A program made the position numbers and the translations under genes. The notes under the pieces are model-generated. The model was given only the letters and a program-made list of their open reading frames with translations. It was not told the origin of the DNA and made no database searches. A stretch of DNA of 64,000 nt from Faecalibacterium prausnitzii (GTDB lineage Bacteria; Bacillota; Clostridia; Oscillospirales; Ruminococcaceae). Positions 10,409 through 18,510 of this stretch are shown here, one piece after another; the first letter of the stretch is position 1; every line of letters begins with the position of its first letter. The DNA is taken from the NCBI GenBank assembly GCA_004558805.1, contig SFDE01000002.1, positions 112,356-176,355 on the forward strand. The letters are read 5' to 3'.

Positions 10409-10928
10409 ATATGACCGTCATGCGAAATTTATATAGTCGGCTCTCCGGGTATGTATTCCCTGCCGCCGGAGCTTTTGCCTCCTTACGATGGAACAGCAGC
10501 CGGAAGATGGCACGGCACAGAGGTCCACAGTACAGCAGCTGCCAGCACAGTGCCATGGGCATATTGCATCCCCAGGTGTGCACCCATGTGCCGAAACCAG
10601 GCTCCTTGAACAGGATCGTTGCCACAAGGCTCATGACCGGGCACATGATGCATACGATCATCAGGGAGATGGCGTAGGTAATAAACCGGGGACGGTCTGT
10701 GGGACGCATAAAAGTAAAGGCAAGCTTTGTGGCAAGCTTTTCCACCACAAAGAACTCCAGCACAAACGCAACCGTTGCCATAACGGGCAGCTCTCCCAGT
10801 GCCATGATAAAGGTGGCATTGGTGACACCGCCGGTGGCAAGTGCCACATTGTAGACGATCATCCCGTAGACCATGATGAGCGCCATGATGATGGTAAAAA
10901 CGATCTTTTCCGGTAAAGTTCTGGGCAT
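10407..10928 (-). CDS. DUF2798 membrane protein
   Basis: The 173-residue protein has four hydrophobic segments. Two similar halves each contain a conserved small patch (IMALGELPVMATVAFVLEFF, then MCPVMSLVATILF), as in DUF2798 proteins of Firmicutes, whose function is unknown. The ATG at 10928 is chosen because the MPRTLPEKI N-terminus is family-like and AAGGAG lies ten bases upstream; a longer frame to 11045 runs through a terminator hairpin. It is a single gene, apparently behind that leader terminator. Confidence 0.8.
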   Translation of the reverse strand: MPRTLPEKIVFTIIMALIMVYGMIVYNVALATGGVTNATFIMALGELPVMATVAFVLEFFVVEKLATKLAFTFMRPTDRPRFITYAISLMIVCIMCPVMSLVATILFKEPGFGTWVHTWGCNMPMALCWQLLYCGPLCRAIFRLLFHRKEAKAPAAGNTYPESRLYKFRMTVI

Positions 10929-10982
10929 GATTCTGTAACTCCTTGTTGATTCATCAGTTTTTGATATCCAAACTTTCATCGC

Positions 10983-11028
10983 ACAAAAAAAAAGAAGCCG
11001 GACGGAGCGGAACCTTCGTCTGACTTCT
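10983..11028 (-). terminator. Strong terminator in the DUF2798 leader
   Basis: On the minus strand AGAAGNCNGACG pairs with CGTCCGGCTTCT and is followed by nine T residues. It lies 55 bases upstream of the DUF2798 start, with no gene before it on this strand, so it either ends a small RNA or acts as an attenuator. Confidence 0.75.
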
Positions 11029-11258
11029 GTACGACTACCATTCATTGCCTGCTATTTTAGCACCGGATCCTCCGGCGCATAATACCTTTTGTGGTTTTTC
11101 TCCCGATTTGCGCAAATCCGTTCACATACGACCCGAAACTTCTGGTCACTTTTCCTTTTCCCTCCACCAGGCACCTCTGCGCCGCTTTTTGTGCCATTTT
11201 CACAGTTCTTTTCAAGAACTATACAAAATACTGTGTATTTCTTTGTGCAGTCTGCGAA
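11029..11258. other. Intergenic region upstream of the large RNA unit
   Basis: No gene was seen in these 230 bases. On the minus strand a short hairpin of the form GCNCCGG-AGGAT-CCGGNGC (about 11067-11082) and a TATTAT (near 11088) precede the leader terminator at 10983-11028; they may belong to a DUF2798 leader. Confidence 0.35.
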
Positions 11259-11287
11259 TAGACAAATGGTGCTTTTGCATGTATAAT
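11259..11287 (+). promoter_or_regulatory. Strong promoter of the large putative RNA
   Basis: TAGACA (11259-11264) is followed after exactly 17 bases by a perfect TATAAT (11282-11287). No ribosome binding site or credible gene follows on this strand for about 840 bases. Confidence 0.85.
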
Positions 11288-11293
11288 TAAGCC

Positions 11294-11941
11294 AGAAACC
11301 AGAGAAGTACAGCAGAAGCTCAAATGGGAGCTACTCCCGCTGACTTGAAGCAGAAAGGAGCGAGACCGATGGTTGATATGGAACCCGCACAGCAGGGACA
11401 GGCTGTCGGGGTTCGCTGAGAAGCAAAACAGACGCTCACCACAAACGGGATGTTTCCCCCGTATAAAAACATAACAGAACTTGAGCGACTCTTGAGCATC
11501 AAAAGTGCGATAACACGACAACCTGTCGATAAACCTTCCCCAGGGCAATTCAAATAGATCCGCCGAAGGTGATTTCCCATGATGGTATCTTTTGCACGGA
11601 GACACTTATTTGAATAGCGAAGAGGAGTTATACCAATGTACTGAGCAGCTTGCCCCTTAGCAAATCTAACTCGAAAGAATGTGGTAATATGAAATTCATC
11701 TTCATGATCTCGGTACCGCACTCCATCAGTTAAGAGAAGGGTCAGTCCAATGTACTAAGTAATCAGTCCCCTTGCATCGCATCCAGTTTTCTGAATCGTA
11801 TTCATGTTTCTAAGGAGAGTCACCCTGTGAGACACACATTCCGAAAATGAGGTCATCCAAGGAGAAGAGGCTTATGACTCCGAAGAAGTAAGTATCCAGC
11901 CGGACGAGGGCTTGCAACCGCCTCGTCCGGCTGGTTTTTTT
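11294..11941 (+). ncRNA. Putative large structured noncoding RNA (about 648 nt)
   Basis: The unit is bounded by a consensus promoter and a perfect 14-bp terminator, is less GC-rich than its neighbours, and has no plus-strand ORF of note. Stems visible by eye: GGGAG/CTCCC (11326-11338), GAACCC/GGGTTC (11381-11414) enclosing GACA/TGTC, CGACA/TGTCG (11516-11528), a 9-bp ATTCAAATA/TATTTGAAT (11548-11556 with 11607-11615), GAGTTA/TAACTC (11625-11630 with 11667-11672), ATGAA/TTCAT (11689-11705), AAGGG/CCCTT (11737-11773), GTCAC/GTGA (11819-11830) and GTCAT/ATGAC (11852-11878). Two stems present the same loop sequence CCAATGTACTRAG (11633-11645 and 11747-11759). It shows none of the landmarks of tmRNA, RNase P RNA, 6S, SRP RNA or a group II intron. 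Size suits the OLE, ROOL or GOLLD type of large RNA, but I cannot assign it. Confidence 0.65.
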
Positions 11942-11942
11942 G
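11896..11942 (+). terminator. Terminator of the large putative RNA
   Basis: CCAGCCGGACGAGG pairs perfectly with CCTCGTCCGGCTGG over 14 bp and is followed by TTTTTTTG. Confidence 0.95.
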
Positions 11943-12101
11943 TTTTGCGGGAGGGGCACCTTCCGCCTTTCTTTTTGCTTTTCCTGTCCGGAAGCGCCGG
12001 CAGCCCTCCCCCTGCTTTCCTCTGCCCCGGCAGTCCCTCCAAAACAGACATTTTTCACATTTTACAGTTGAATTCAGTTTTTGTTTTTTCACCCCCTATG
12101 G

Positions 12102-12107
12102 TATACT
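12102..12107 (+). promoter_or_regulatory. Extended -10 element for the small membrane protein pair
   Basis: TATACT is preceded by TGG (extended -10, TGNTATACT), 23 bases before the start codon at 12131. No good -35 was seen. Confidence 0.55.
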
Positions 12108-12130
12108 GGTAAAAAAAGGAGGTGCATTTT

Positions 12131-12448
12131 ATGCGGTTGGCTTTTTCCTGGTGGCAGCTCTTTGACATTCTTTTGAGCATTTTATGGCTGGTCTCCGGCG
12201 TCCGTGATCTTATGGGCAAAGACCCTCTGATCCGTCTGCCCTTCAACCAGTACGAACGGGACCCGGGGTACCGTGCCTTCTGGCAGAAAAAGAACGGCGT
12301 GTTTTATCTGCTCAACAGCATCACCTTTCTGATCTTGACCTTCACACCCGTTACATCGCTGATCTACCGTATCATCTTCGGCATCGCCATCGCGGGAGAT
12401 CTTCTCTATCTGGTTGCCTACGAAGCATGGGAACACAGTGCGGACTGA
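12131..12448 (+). CDS. Small membrane protein of unknown function (105 aa)
   Basis: The ATG at 12131 is preceded by AAGGAGGT seven bases upstream; the longer frame would need GTG at 12122. The protein has a hydrophobic segment near residues 8-25, a polar stretch containing DPLIRLPFNQYERDPGYRAF, then two further hydrophobic segments. I do not recognise a family. It is followed 18 bases later by a gene of similar size, and both share a short GxRDL pattern (SGVRDLMG here, RGIRDLYNG there), so they may be distant paralogues acting together. Confidence 0.75.
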   Translation: MRLAFSWWQLFDILLSILWLVSGVRDLMGKDPLIRLPFNQYERDPGYRAFWQKKNGVFYLLNSITFLILTFTPVTSLIYRIIFGIAIAGDLLYLVAYEAWEHSAD

Positions 12449-12466
12449 GCCGCCGGGAGGTGCCCT

Positions 12467-12778
12467 ATGAGGCTGGATCTTTCCGATTTTAACTGGATCA
12501 CCGCCGTGCTGGGTGCCCTGATCTTATACCGGGGCATTCGGGACCTGTACAATGGCACCGGCAGCCGCTGGCGCTATGAGGACGAAAAGAAGAATTTCTA
12601 CCGATTTTACGGCATCGTATCCATCCTCTGTGGTGCCTTTCTGCTGGTGGGCAGCTTCCGCCCAAAGATCGAGCCCCTGTGCTCTATTTTGATGGCGGCA
12701 GCGCTGCTTGCCTGCTTTAGTCTGCTGATCTCCAATCTGTGCTACCACCTGAGCAATGACAAAAAAGATAAAAAGTAG
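12467..12778 (+). CDS. Small membrane protein of unknown function (103 aa)
   Basis: The start has GGGAGGTG six bases upstream. The protein has a short hydrophobic N-terminal segment (ITAVLGALILYRGIRDLY), a charged section (RWRYEDEKKNFYRFYG) and two hydrophobic helices, and ends in a lysine-rich tail (NDKKDKK). No family was recognised. The layout resembles the preceding gene and the two form an operon. Confidence 0.75.
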   Translation: MRLDLSDFNWITAVLGALILYRGIRDLYNGTGSRWRYEDEKKNFYRFYGIVSILCGAFLLVGSFRPKIEPLCSILMAAALLACFSLLISNLCYHLSNDKKDKK

Positions 12779-12843
12779 CTTTCTCTCCTCTTGCGCTTGC
12801 CTTCTCATCCTGTTACAATGAGAAAAAACGCAGGAGGTTTTTT

Positions 12844-13146
12844 ATGGTAAAGCACATTATTCTCTGGCAGCTGAAGGACGAGCTTTCCGACGCCGAAAAG
12901 GCAGTGGTCAAGGCTGAAGCTAAGGCAGGTCTGGAAAGTCTTGCCGGCAAGATCCCGGGACTGGTGGACATCCGGGTAAACATCAACGCCCTGCCTTCTT
13001 CCAACGCCGACATGATGCTGGACACTACCTTTGAGACTGCCGAGGCTCTCAAGGGCTATTCCACCCATCCGGAGCACGTGGCGGTGGCAAACAGCAAGGT
13101 GCGTCCCTTCTACAAAAACCGGGTCTGCCTGGATTTTGAGGTTTGA
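12844..13146 (+). CDS. Dabb family (stress-responsive A/B barrel) protein
   Basis: The 100-residue protein starts MVKHIILWQLKDE, typical of the dimeric alpha-beta barrel (Dabb) family, with the characteristic STHPEHVAVANSKVRPFYK segment containing the conserved HPxH-like motif, then a final strand. Members form homodimeric ferredoxin-like barrels; most have no assigned reaction. It has its own promoter: TTGCGC, 17 bases, TACAAT just upstream, and CAGGAGG before the ATG. Confidence 0.9.
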   Translation: MVKHIILWQLKDELSDAEKAVVKAEAKAGLESLAGKIPGLVDIRVNINALPSSNADMMLDTTFETAEALKGYSTHPEHVAVANSKVRPFYKNRVCLDFEV

Positions 13147-13148
13147 GG

Positions 13149-13177
13149 TTGACAAACCTGCCCTTTTTGCGTATTAT
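13149..13177 (+). promoter_or_regulatory. Promoter of the metG T-box transcript
   Basis: TTGACA (13149-13154), 17 bases, TATTAT (13172-13177). It follows the stop of the Dabb gene by three bases. Confidence 0.85.
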
Positions 13178-13183
13178 AGACGT

Positions 13184-13470
13184 AATAGTGTAAATTGGCT
13201 TTGAAGAGAAGAGTACGCTTTGTCTGCGCATTACAGAAAGCCCGAAGGATGGGACCGGGCATGCTGCGCAAAGCCGAAGATGGTCTCTGAGCTGCACGGG
13301 TGAGGCTTTGGTCCAGCCCGTGACGGGATGACGCCCGTTACAGCGTTCCGCCGGGCAGCTGTCCGGCGCACAAGGCTGCGGCTCTGCTGCGGCGAAACAA
13401 GGTGGTACCACGAAAGTGTAAGGCTCTCGTCCTTGTCCGGCAAAGATGCCGGTCAGGACGGGGCTTTTTT
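13184..13470 (+). promoter_or_regulatory. T-box leader, methionine specifier
   Basis: The leader senses uncharged tRNA and controls read-through into metG. The conserved T-box AAGGTGGTACCACG is at 13399-13412. Stem I starts with AGAGAAGAGTA; its closing strand TCTCT (13284-13288) is preceded by the specifier ATG at 13280-13282, a Met codon. The terminator stem lies at about 13421-13464 and is followed by TTTTTT. Confidence 0.93.
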
Positions 13471-13508
13471 CGTTGTAACGCCAAATGGAAAGGAAGAGGA
13501 ACGACCCC

Positions 13509-15503
13509 ATGAGCGAACACAAGACATTCTATATCACCACACCTATTTATTATCCCAGCGACAAGCTGCACATCGGTCACAGCTACACCACCGTGGCATG
13601 CGATGCTCTGGCACGGTTCAAGCGGATGCAGGGCTACGACGTCATGTTCCTGACCGGCACCGACGAACACGGACAGAAGATCCAGGACAAGGCAGCCGAC
13701 GCCGGCGTGACCCCCAAGGAGTACGTGGACAAGATCGTTGCCACCGTCAAGGATCTGTGGAAGCTGCTGGACGTGAGCTACGACCGGTTCATCCGTACCA
13801 CCGACGACTACCATATGGAAAGCTGCCAGAAGATCTTTACCAAGCTCTACGAGCAGGGAGACATCTACAAGGGCGAGTACATCGGTCACTACTGCAAGCC
13901 CTGCGAGAGCTTTTGGACTGACAGCCAGCTGGTGGACGGCAAGTGCCCCGACTGCGGTCGTGAGGTCTACGATGCCCACGAGGAGGCATACTTCTTCAAG
14001 ACCAGCAAGTACGCCGACCGTCTGCTGAAGCTCTACGAGGAGAACCCCCAGTTCATCCAGCCCGAGAGCCGTAAGAACGAGATGATCGCCTTTATCAAGC
14101 AGGGTCTGCAGGACACCTGTGTGTCCCGTACCTCGGTAAAGTGGGGCATCCCTGTTCCCTTTGATCCCAAGCACACCATGTACGTGTGGGTGGACGCCCT
14201 GAGCAACTATATCTCCGCTCTGGGCTACGGCAATAAGACCTACCACGACTACGACAAGTTCTGGCCCGCCGATCTCCACATGGTGGGCAAAGAGATCCTG
14301 CGGTTCCACACCATCCTGTGGCCTGCCATGCTGATGGCACTGGACCTGCCCCTGCCCAAGCGGGTGTTTGGTCACGGCTGGCTGCTGATGAATGGCGGCA
14401 AGATGTCCAAGTCTGTGGGCAATGTGGTGGACCCGGTGATCCTCTGCGACCGCTACGGCGTGGACTCCATCCGCTACTTCCTGCTGCGGGAGATCCCCTT
14501 TGGCAACGACGGCATGTTCACTAACGAGGCACTGATCAACCGTATCAACAGCGATCTGGCAAACGATCTGGGCAACCTGCTGAGCCGCACGGTCGCCATG
14601 TGCGAGAAGTACTTTGGCGGCACCGTCCACTACGTGCCGGGCACCGAGTCCATCGACACCGAGCTGGAGACCATGATCAACGGTCTGCTGGAAAAGGTCA
14701 CCGCCGACATGGACAACCTGACCATTCCTCAGGCGCTGATGGAGATCTTTGCGGTGATCCAGCGCGCCAACAAGTACATTGACGAGACCGCTCCCTGGGC
14801 GCTGGCAAAGGACGAGGCAAACAAGGCACGGCTGGAAAGCGTGCTGTACCACCTGTGCGAGGCACTGCGTGTGTGCGGCATCCTGCTGAACGCTTACCTG
14901 CCCTCTACCGCTCCCAAGATGATGGACCAGCTGGGTCTGGACGCCTCTGCTCTGGACCTTGCCAAGACCGTCTACGGCACACAGGAGAGCTACACCGTCC
15001 ACAAGGGCGACGCTCTGTTCCCCCGCATCGACGTGGCAAAGGAGGTCGCCCACCTGAAGGAAGAGGACGAGAAGCGCAAGGCTGCCGCCCTCGCCGCTAA
15101 CAAGGCAAAGGCGGAGGCAGAAAAGGCTGCTGCCGCCCCCGCCGAGAGCAGCGTGGACTTTACCCACGAGGAGGAGATCGACTTTGACGCCTTCTGCAAG
15201 GTGGAGCTGCGGGTGGCAGAAGTGCGTGCCTGCGAGAACCTGAAGGAGAGCAAGAAGCTGCTGCACCTCACCGTCTTTGACGGCGAGCGGGAGCGCTGCA
15301 TCCTGTCCGGCATTGCCAAGTGGTTCAAGCCGGAAGATCTCATCGGCAAAAAGCTGGGCATCGTGTGCAACCTTGCCCCCCGTCCCATGATGAAGGGCAA
15401 GTATGTCAGCGAGGGCATGATCTTTGCCGCCGACACCGCGGACGGTGGCTGCTCCATTGCCTTCTACGGAGACGATACGCCCGTAGGCAGCCGCATCCAC
15501 TGA
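13509..15503 (+). CDS. metG: Methionyl-tRNA synthetase with C-terminal tRNA-binding domain
   Basis: The 664-residue enzyme charges tRNA-Met. It has the HIGH motif at 21-24, four Cys of the zinc knuckle in YCKPCESF and KCPDCG, the KMSKS motif at 298-302 and an anticodon-binding domain. After an Ala/Lys-rich linker (about 515-550) comes an EMAPII/Trbp111-like OB domain (FCKVELRVAEV) that promotes dimerisation. The ATG at 13509 gives the family N-terminus; the frame extends to 13485 but the ribosome binding site AGAGGAA suits 13509. The Met T-box upstream fits the product. Confidence 0.97.
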   Translation: MSEHKTFYITTPIYYPSDKLHIGHSYTTVACDALARFKRMQGYDVMFLTGTDEHGQKIQDKAADAGVTPKEYVDKIVATVKDLWKLLDVSYDRFIRTTDDYHMESCQKIFTKLYEQGDIYKGEYIGHYCKPCESFWTDSQLVDGKCPDCGREVYDAHEEAYFFKTSKYADRLLKLYEENPQFIQPESRKNEMIAFIKQGLQDTCVSRTSVKWGIPVPFDPKHTMYVWVDALSNYISALGYGNKTYHDYDKFWPADLHMVGKEILRFHTILWPAMLMALDLPLPKRVFGHGWLLMNGGKMSKSVGNVVDPVILCDRYGVDSIRYFLLREIPFGNDGMFTNEALINRINSDLANDLGNLLSRTVAMCEKYFGGTVHYVPGTESIDTELETMINGLLEKVTADMDNLTIPQALMEIFAVIQRANKYIDETAPWALAKDEANKARLESVLYHLCEALRVCGILLNAYLPSTAPKMMDQLGLDASALDLAKTVYGTQESYTVHKGDALFPRIDVAKEVAHLKEEDEKRKAAALAANKAKAEAEKAAAAPAESSVDFTHEEEIDFDAFCKVELRVAEVRACENLKESKKLLHLTVFDGERERCILSGIAKWFKPEDLIGKKLGIVCNLAPRPMMKGKYVSEGMIFAADTADGGCSIAFYGDDTPVGSRIH

Positions 15504-15531
15504 TCATCTGCAACTGACCCGGAGGTATATC

Positions 15532-16491
15532 ATGCAAACCGATACTGCAGCACGGGCTGCAAAGCTGGACAAGGTCTTTGGCACCCCCGCCTGCGCCGTA
15601 CTGCTGGCGATTTTGTGCAATGTGCTGTGGGGTTCCGCCTTTCCCTTTATCAAGATGGGCTACCGGCTGTTTGAGATCCAATCCAGCAACACTTCTTCCA
15701 TCCTCTGCTTTGCAGGGGTGCGGTTCATGCTGGGCAGCCTCATCGTGCTGTTCGGCAGTACTCTGCTGCAGGGCAGCTTTCCCCGGATGCCCCGGGGCAG
15801 GGTGGCGGCAGAGTGCTGTGCACTGGGGCTGTGGCAGACCACGACCCAGTACGCCTTTTACTATGTGGCGGTGGCGATGCTCACCGGCGCTTTTGGCGGC
15901 ATCCTCAACAGCACCCAGAGCTTTCTGGGGGTCATTCTGGCGCACTTCCTCTATGGCAAGGCAGACCGCATGACCCCTGCCAAGGTGTTGGGCTGCGCCA
16001 TAGGCTTTGCCGGCGTGCTCATCGGCACTCTGGGCAACCACGGCAGTGGCAGCGGGCTGGGCGTGTTCTGCATGATGGCGGCAACCGTCATCTTCACTCT
16101 GTCCGGTCCCTGGAATAAGTCGGTGACCCGGAAGGCAGACAGCTTCTCCGTGTGCTTCATCAACCTGTTTGTAGGTGGTGCAGCACTGTTTGTGCTGGGC
16201 ACTGTCACCGGCGGACGGCTGAACCATTTTACCCCTGTGGGCATTCTGGTTTTGCTGGTCCTTGCCTTTATCAGCGGTGCAGGCTACCTGCTGTGGGCGC
16301 TGCTGATGAAGAACAATCCTGTCAGCCGCATTGCCATCTTTGGCTTTGTGAACCCGGTGGTCAACGTGCTGCTCAGTGCGGCGCTCAACGGGGAGCCCCT
16401 GTTCCGCTGGCAGTATCTGGCAGCGCTTGCCGCTGTCTGCGCGGGCATCTGGCTGGTGAACAAGGCTCCCGCCCAGAAGGTGGAACCATGA
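15532..16491 (+). CDS. EamA/DMT-family transporter
   Basis: The 319-residue protein has about ten hydrophobic helices arranged as two EamA repeats. The first begins ILCNVLWGSAFPFIKMG and the second ends with GFVNPVVNVLLSAAL followed by a final helix GIWLVNK, both typical of drug/metabolite exporters. The substrate cannot be told. CGGAGGT lies eight bases before the start, 28 bases after metG, so it is likely read with metG. The stop overlaps the TatD start (ATGA). Confidence 0.88.
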   Translation: MQTDTAARAAKLDKVFGTPACAVLLAILCNVLWGSAFPFIKMGYRLFEIQSSNTSSILCFAGVRFMLGSLIVLFGSTLLQGSFPRMPRGRVAAECCALGLWQTTTQYAFYYVAVAMLTGAFGGILNSTQSFLGVILAHFLYGKADRMTPAKVLGCAIGFAGVLIGTLGNHGSGSGLGVFCMMAATVIFTLSGPWNKSVTRKADSFSVCFINLFVGGAALFVLGTVTGGRLNHFTPVGILVLLVLAFISGAGYLLWALLMKNNPVSRIAIFGFVNPVVNVLLSAALNGEPLFRWQYLAALAAVCAGIWLVNKAPAQKVEP

Positions 16492-17321
16492 CGGGACCTA
16501 TCTTTGACACCCACGCCCACTACTGCGCCCGTGCCTTTGACCCGGACCGCTACGCCCTGCTGGACAGCCTGCCCGGCAAGGGGGTGGTGGGGGTCTGCGA
16601 GCAGGCGACCCATTCCGGGGATGCTCCCCGAGTGCTGGAACTGGCGCACCGGTATCCCTGGGTCTATGCCGCCATCGGCATCCACCCGGAAAGCCTCCTT
16701 GCCCCGGAGGACTGCGGCGAGGAGGGCGCTGCCCCCACCGTGTCGGTGTACGGCGGCGACTGGGCGGCGGAGCTCCGCACTCTTGCCCCCCTTTACGAGG
16801 ACCCCAAGGTGGTGGCTGTGGGCGAGTGCGGGCTGGACTACCACTGGCCGGTGCCCAGGGAGGCTCAGCTGGCTATGTTTGAGGCGCATCTGCGGCTGGC
16901 ACTGGAGCTGGACAAGCCCATCATCGTCCACGACCGCAACGCCCATGCCGATGTCTACGCCCTATTGGACCGCTACCGTCCCACCGGCATCGTCCACTGC
17001 TATTCCGGCAGCGCCGAGGATGCCCTGCGGCTGGCGGCGCAGGGATTGATGATCGGTTTTGGCGGCGCCTGCACCTTCAAGGGGGCAAAGCGTGCGGCAA
17101 AGGCGATCACCGCCCTGCCCATGGAAAGCATCGTGCTGGAGACCGACTGCCCTTACATGGCACCGGAACCGGTGCGGGGCAGCCGCTGCGACAGCTCCCT
17201 GATCCGCTATGTAGGGGAATACATCGCCCAGCTGAAGGGGCTATCCCCGGAAGAAGTCTTTTCCATCACGGCGGAAAATGCCCGCCGTGTCTACCGTATT
17301 CCTGCCAGTTGCGGGGTGTAA
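16488..17321 (+). CDS. tatD: TatD-family metal-dependent hydrolase
   Basis: The 277-residue protein is a TIM-barrel hydrolase of the TatD family (DNase-like or amidohydrolase fold). Metal ligands are visible as FDTHAHYC at the N-terminus, VGECGLDYHW in the middle, IIVHDRN, HCYSGS and LETDCPYMAPEP. Start chosen at the ATG overlapping the upstream stop. A longer frame from 16152 is a shadow of the transporter gene. TatD proteins act as 3'-5' DNases in several bacteria; the exact role here is inferred. Confidence 0.9.
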   Translation: MTGPIFDTHAHYCARAFDPDRYALLDSLPGKGVVGVCEQATHSGDAPRVLELAHRYPWVYAAIGIHPESLLAPEDCGEEGAAPTVSVYGGDWAAELRTLAPLYEDPKVVAVGECGLDYHWPVPREAQLAMFEAHLRLALELDKPIIVHDRNAHADVYALLDRYRPTGIVHCYSGSAEDALRLAAQGLMIGFGGACTFKGAKRAAKAITALPMESIVLETDCPYMAPEPVRGSRCDSSLIRYVGEYIAQLKGLSPEEVFSITAENARRVYRIPASCGV

Positions 17322-17382
17322 ATTCCTCGCTTCTGTATAAATCAAAAGCAATGCTACAAAGAGTTATAAAGGAGAATGTACC

Positions 17383-17616
17383 ATGAAGGCAAGAATCCCC
17401 AAACACCGCGAGTTCATCATCAACTTCCCCGACAGCGTGGACCAGAACAAGGCAAACGAGGGCTGGGCAAAGCTGCAGCAGATCGTGGAGGACTACAAGA
17501 AGGCACACAACGGCGCTTCCGTCTACGCCCCCACCTTCATCGAGGACTGCGAGCCTGAGGTGAAGAAGCTGCAGGAAGAGTACGGCTTTGAGTACACTGT
17601 GGAATACGTTCAGTAA
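17383..17616 (+). CDS. Hypothetical protein (77 aa)
   Basis: A soluble 77-residue protein with AAAGGAG eight bases before the ATG and house-like codon usage, so translation is likely. It contains a helix with DQNKANEGWAKLQQIVEDYK and ends in EYGFEYTVEYVQ. No family was recognised. It lies alone between tatD and a bidirectional terminator. Confidence 0.75.
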   Translation: MKARIPKHREFIINFPDSVDQNKANEGWAKLQQIVEDYKKAHNGASVYAPTFIEDCEPEVKKLQEEYGFEYTVEYVQ

Positions 17617-17626
17617 TTTCTGACAG

Positions 17627-17666
17627 CAAAAATCCCCTCTGCACTTTCGTGCAGGGGGGATTTTTT
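17627..17666. terminator. Bidirectional terminator
   Basis: AAAAATCCCCTCTGCAC and GTGCAGGGGGATTTTTT form a long stem on a TTTC loop, with A-run and T-run on the two sides. It serves the 77-aa gene on the plus strand and the trpXYZ operon on the minus strand. Confidence 0.9.
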
Positions 17667-17690
17667 GTACTCTTTGGATATCTTTGGGGG

Positions 17691-18509
17691 TTACTGTTCC
17701 ACCTTGCTCAGAAGAATGCGGTCGTTGTCCAGAGTCTTGCCGGCATTCAGGCGGAACTTTTCCAGCAGGTCGTCCACCGTCATGCGGCTGCGCTCCTCGC
17801 CCTGCACGTCAAACACGATGCGTCCGGCATCCATCATCAGGGTGCGGTTGCCCAGCTCCAGTGCCTGATGCATATTGTGGGTGACCATAAGGCAGGTGAT
17901 CTTTTTCTCTGCCACGATGGTCCGGGTAAGCGCCAGCACCTTCTCGGCGGTGGCAGGGTCCAGAGCGGCGGTATGCTCGTCCAGCAGCAGCAGTCTGGGG
18001 GTCACAAGGGTCGCCATCAGCAGGGTCAGCGCCTGCCGCTGTCCGCCGGAAAGCAGCCCCACCGGCTGCTTCATCCGGTCCTCCAGCCCCATATCCAGCA
18101 GCGCCAGCTTTTCCCTGAAAAGCTCCTTATCCTTCCGGGAGATGCGGGAGAAGATGGCGTGGGGGGCGGTGCCCGCACGGAGATATGCCAGGGCAAGGTT
18201 CTCCTCAATGGTCATGTTGGGGGCGGTGCCTTTTAAGGGATCCTGAAACAGGTGTCCGATGACCTTGCTGCGCCGGTGTTCCGGCTCAAAGGTAATGTCC
18301 TGCCCACCCAGCAGGATGCTGCCCTCGTCGGCGATAAAGCCGCCGGTGATGGCGTTGAACAGGGTGGATTTGCCTGCGCCGTTGGAGCCTACGATGGTGG
18401 CAAAGTCCCCTGCCTCCATCTGCAGGCTCACCCCGTTCAGCGCCACCTTTTCGTTGACGGTGCCGGGATTGAAGGTCTTGTGCAGGTCCTTGAGCTGTAG
18501 CATCTCCAT
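17691..18509 (-). CDS. trpZ: Tryptophan-type ABC transporter ATPase
   Basis: The 272-residue ATPase has Walker A GSNGAGKST, the signature LLSGGQRQ and Walker B RLLLLDEHTAALD; His replaces the more common Pro after the Walker B Glu. It belongs to the COG1101 type that pairs with COG4120 permeases and COG2984 binding proteins. The ATG at 18509 follows AAGGAGG nine bases upstream. It is the last gene of an operon whose T-box reads a Trp codon, so import of tryptophan or a precursor is the best inference. The terminator at 17627-17666 follows. Confidence 0.88.
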   Translation of the reverse strand: MEMLQLKDLHKTFNPGTVNEKVALNGVSLQMEAGDFATIVGSNGAGKSTLFNAITGGFIADEGSILLGGQDITFEPEHRRSKVIGHLFQDPLKGTAPNMTIEENLALAYLRAGTAPHAIFSRISRKDKELFREKLALLDMGLEDRMKQPVGLLSGGQRQALTLLMATLVTPRLLLLDEHTAALDPATAEKVLALTRTIVAEKKITCLMVTHNMHQALELGNRTLMMDAGRIVFDVQGEERSRMTVDDLLEKFRLNAGKTLDNDRILLSKVEQ

Positions 18510-18510
18510 C

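Noticed and set aside
11219..11721. Two overlapping minus-strand frames of 128 and 133 codons across the putative RNA
   Set aside because: They overlap each other in different frames, lack ribosome binding sites, are rich in Cys, Ser and Arg in an unnatural way and lie antisense to a promoter-terminator unit.
13338..15500. A 720-codon minus-strand frame
   Set aside because: It is a shadow of metG, which has all its catalytic motifs.
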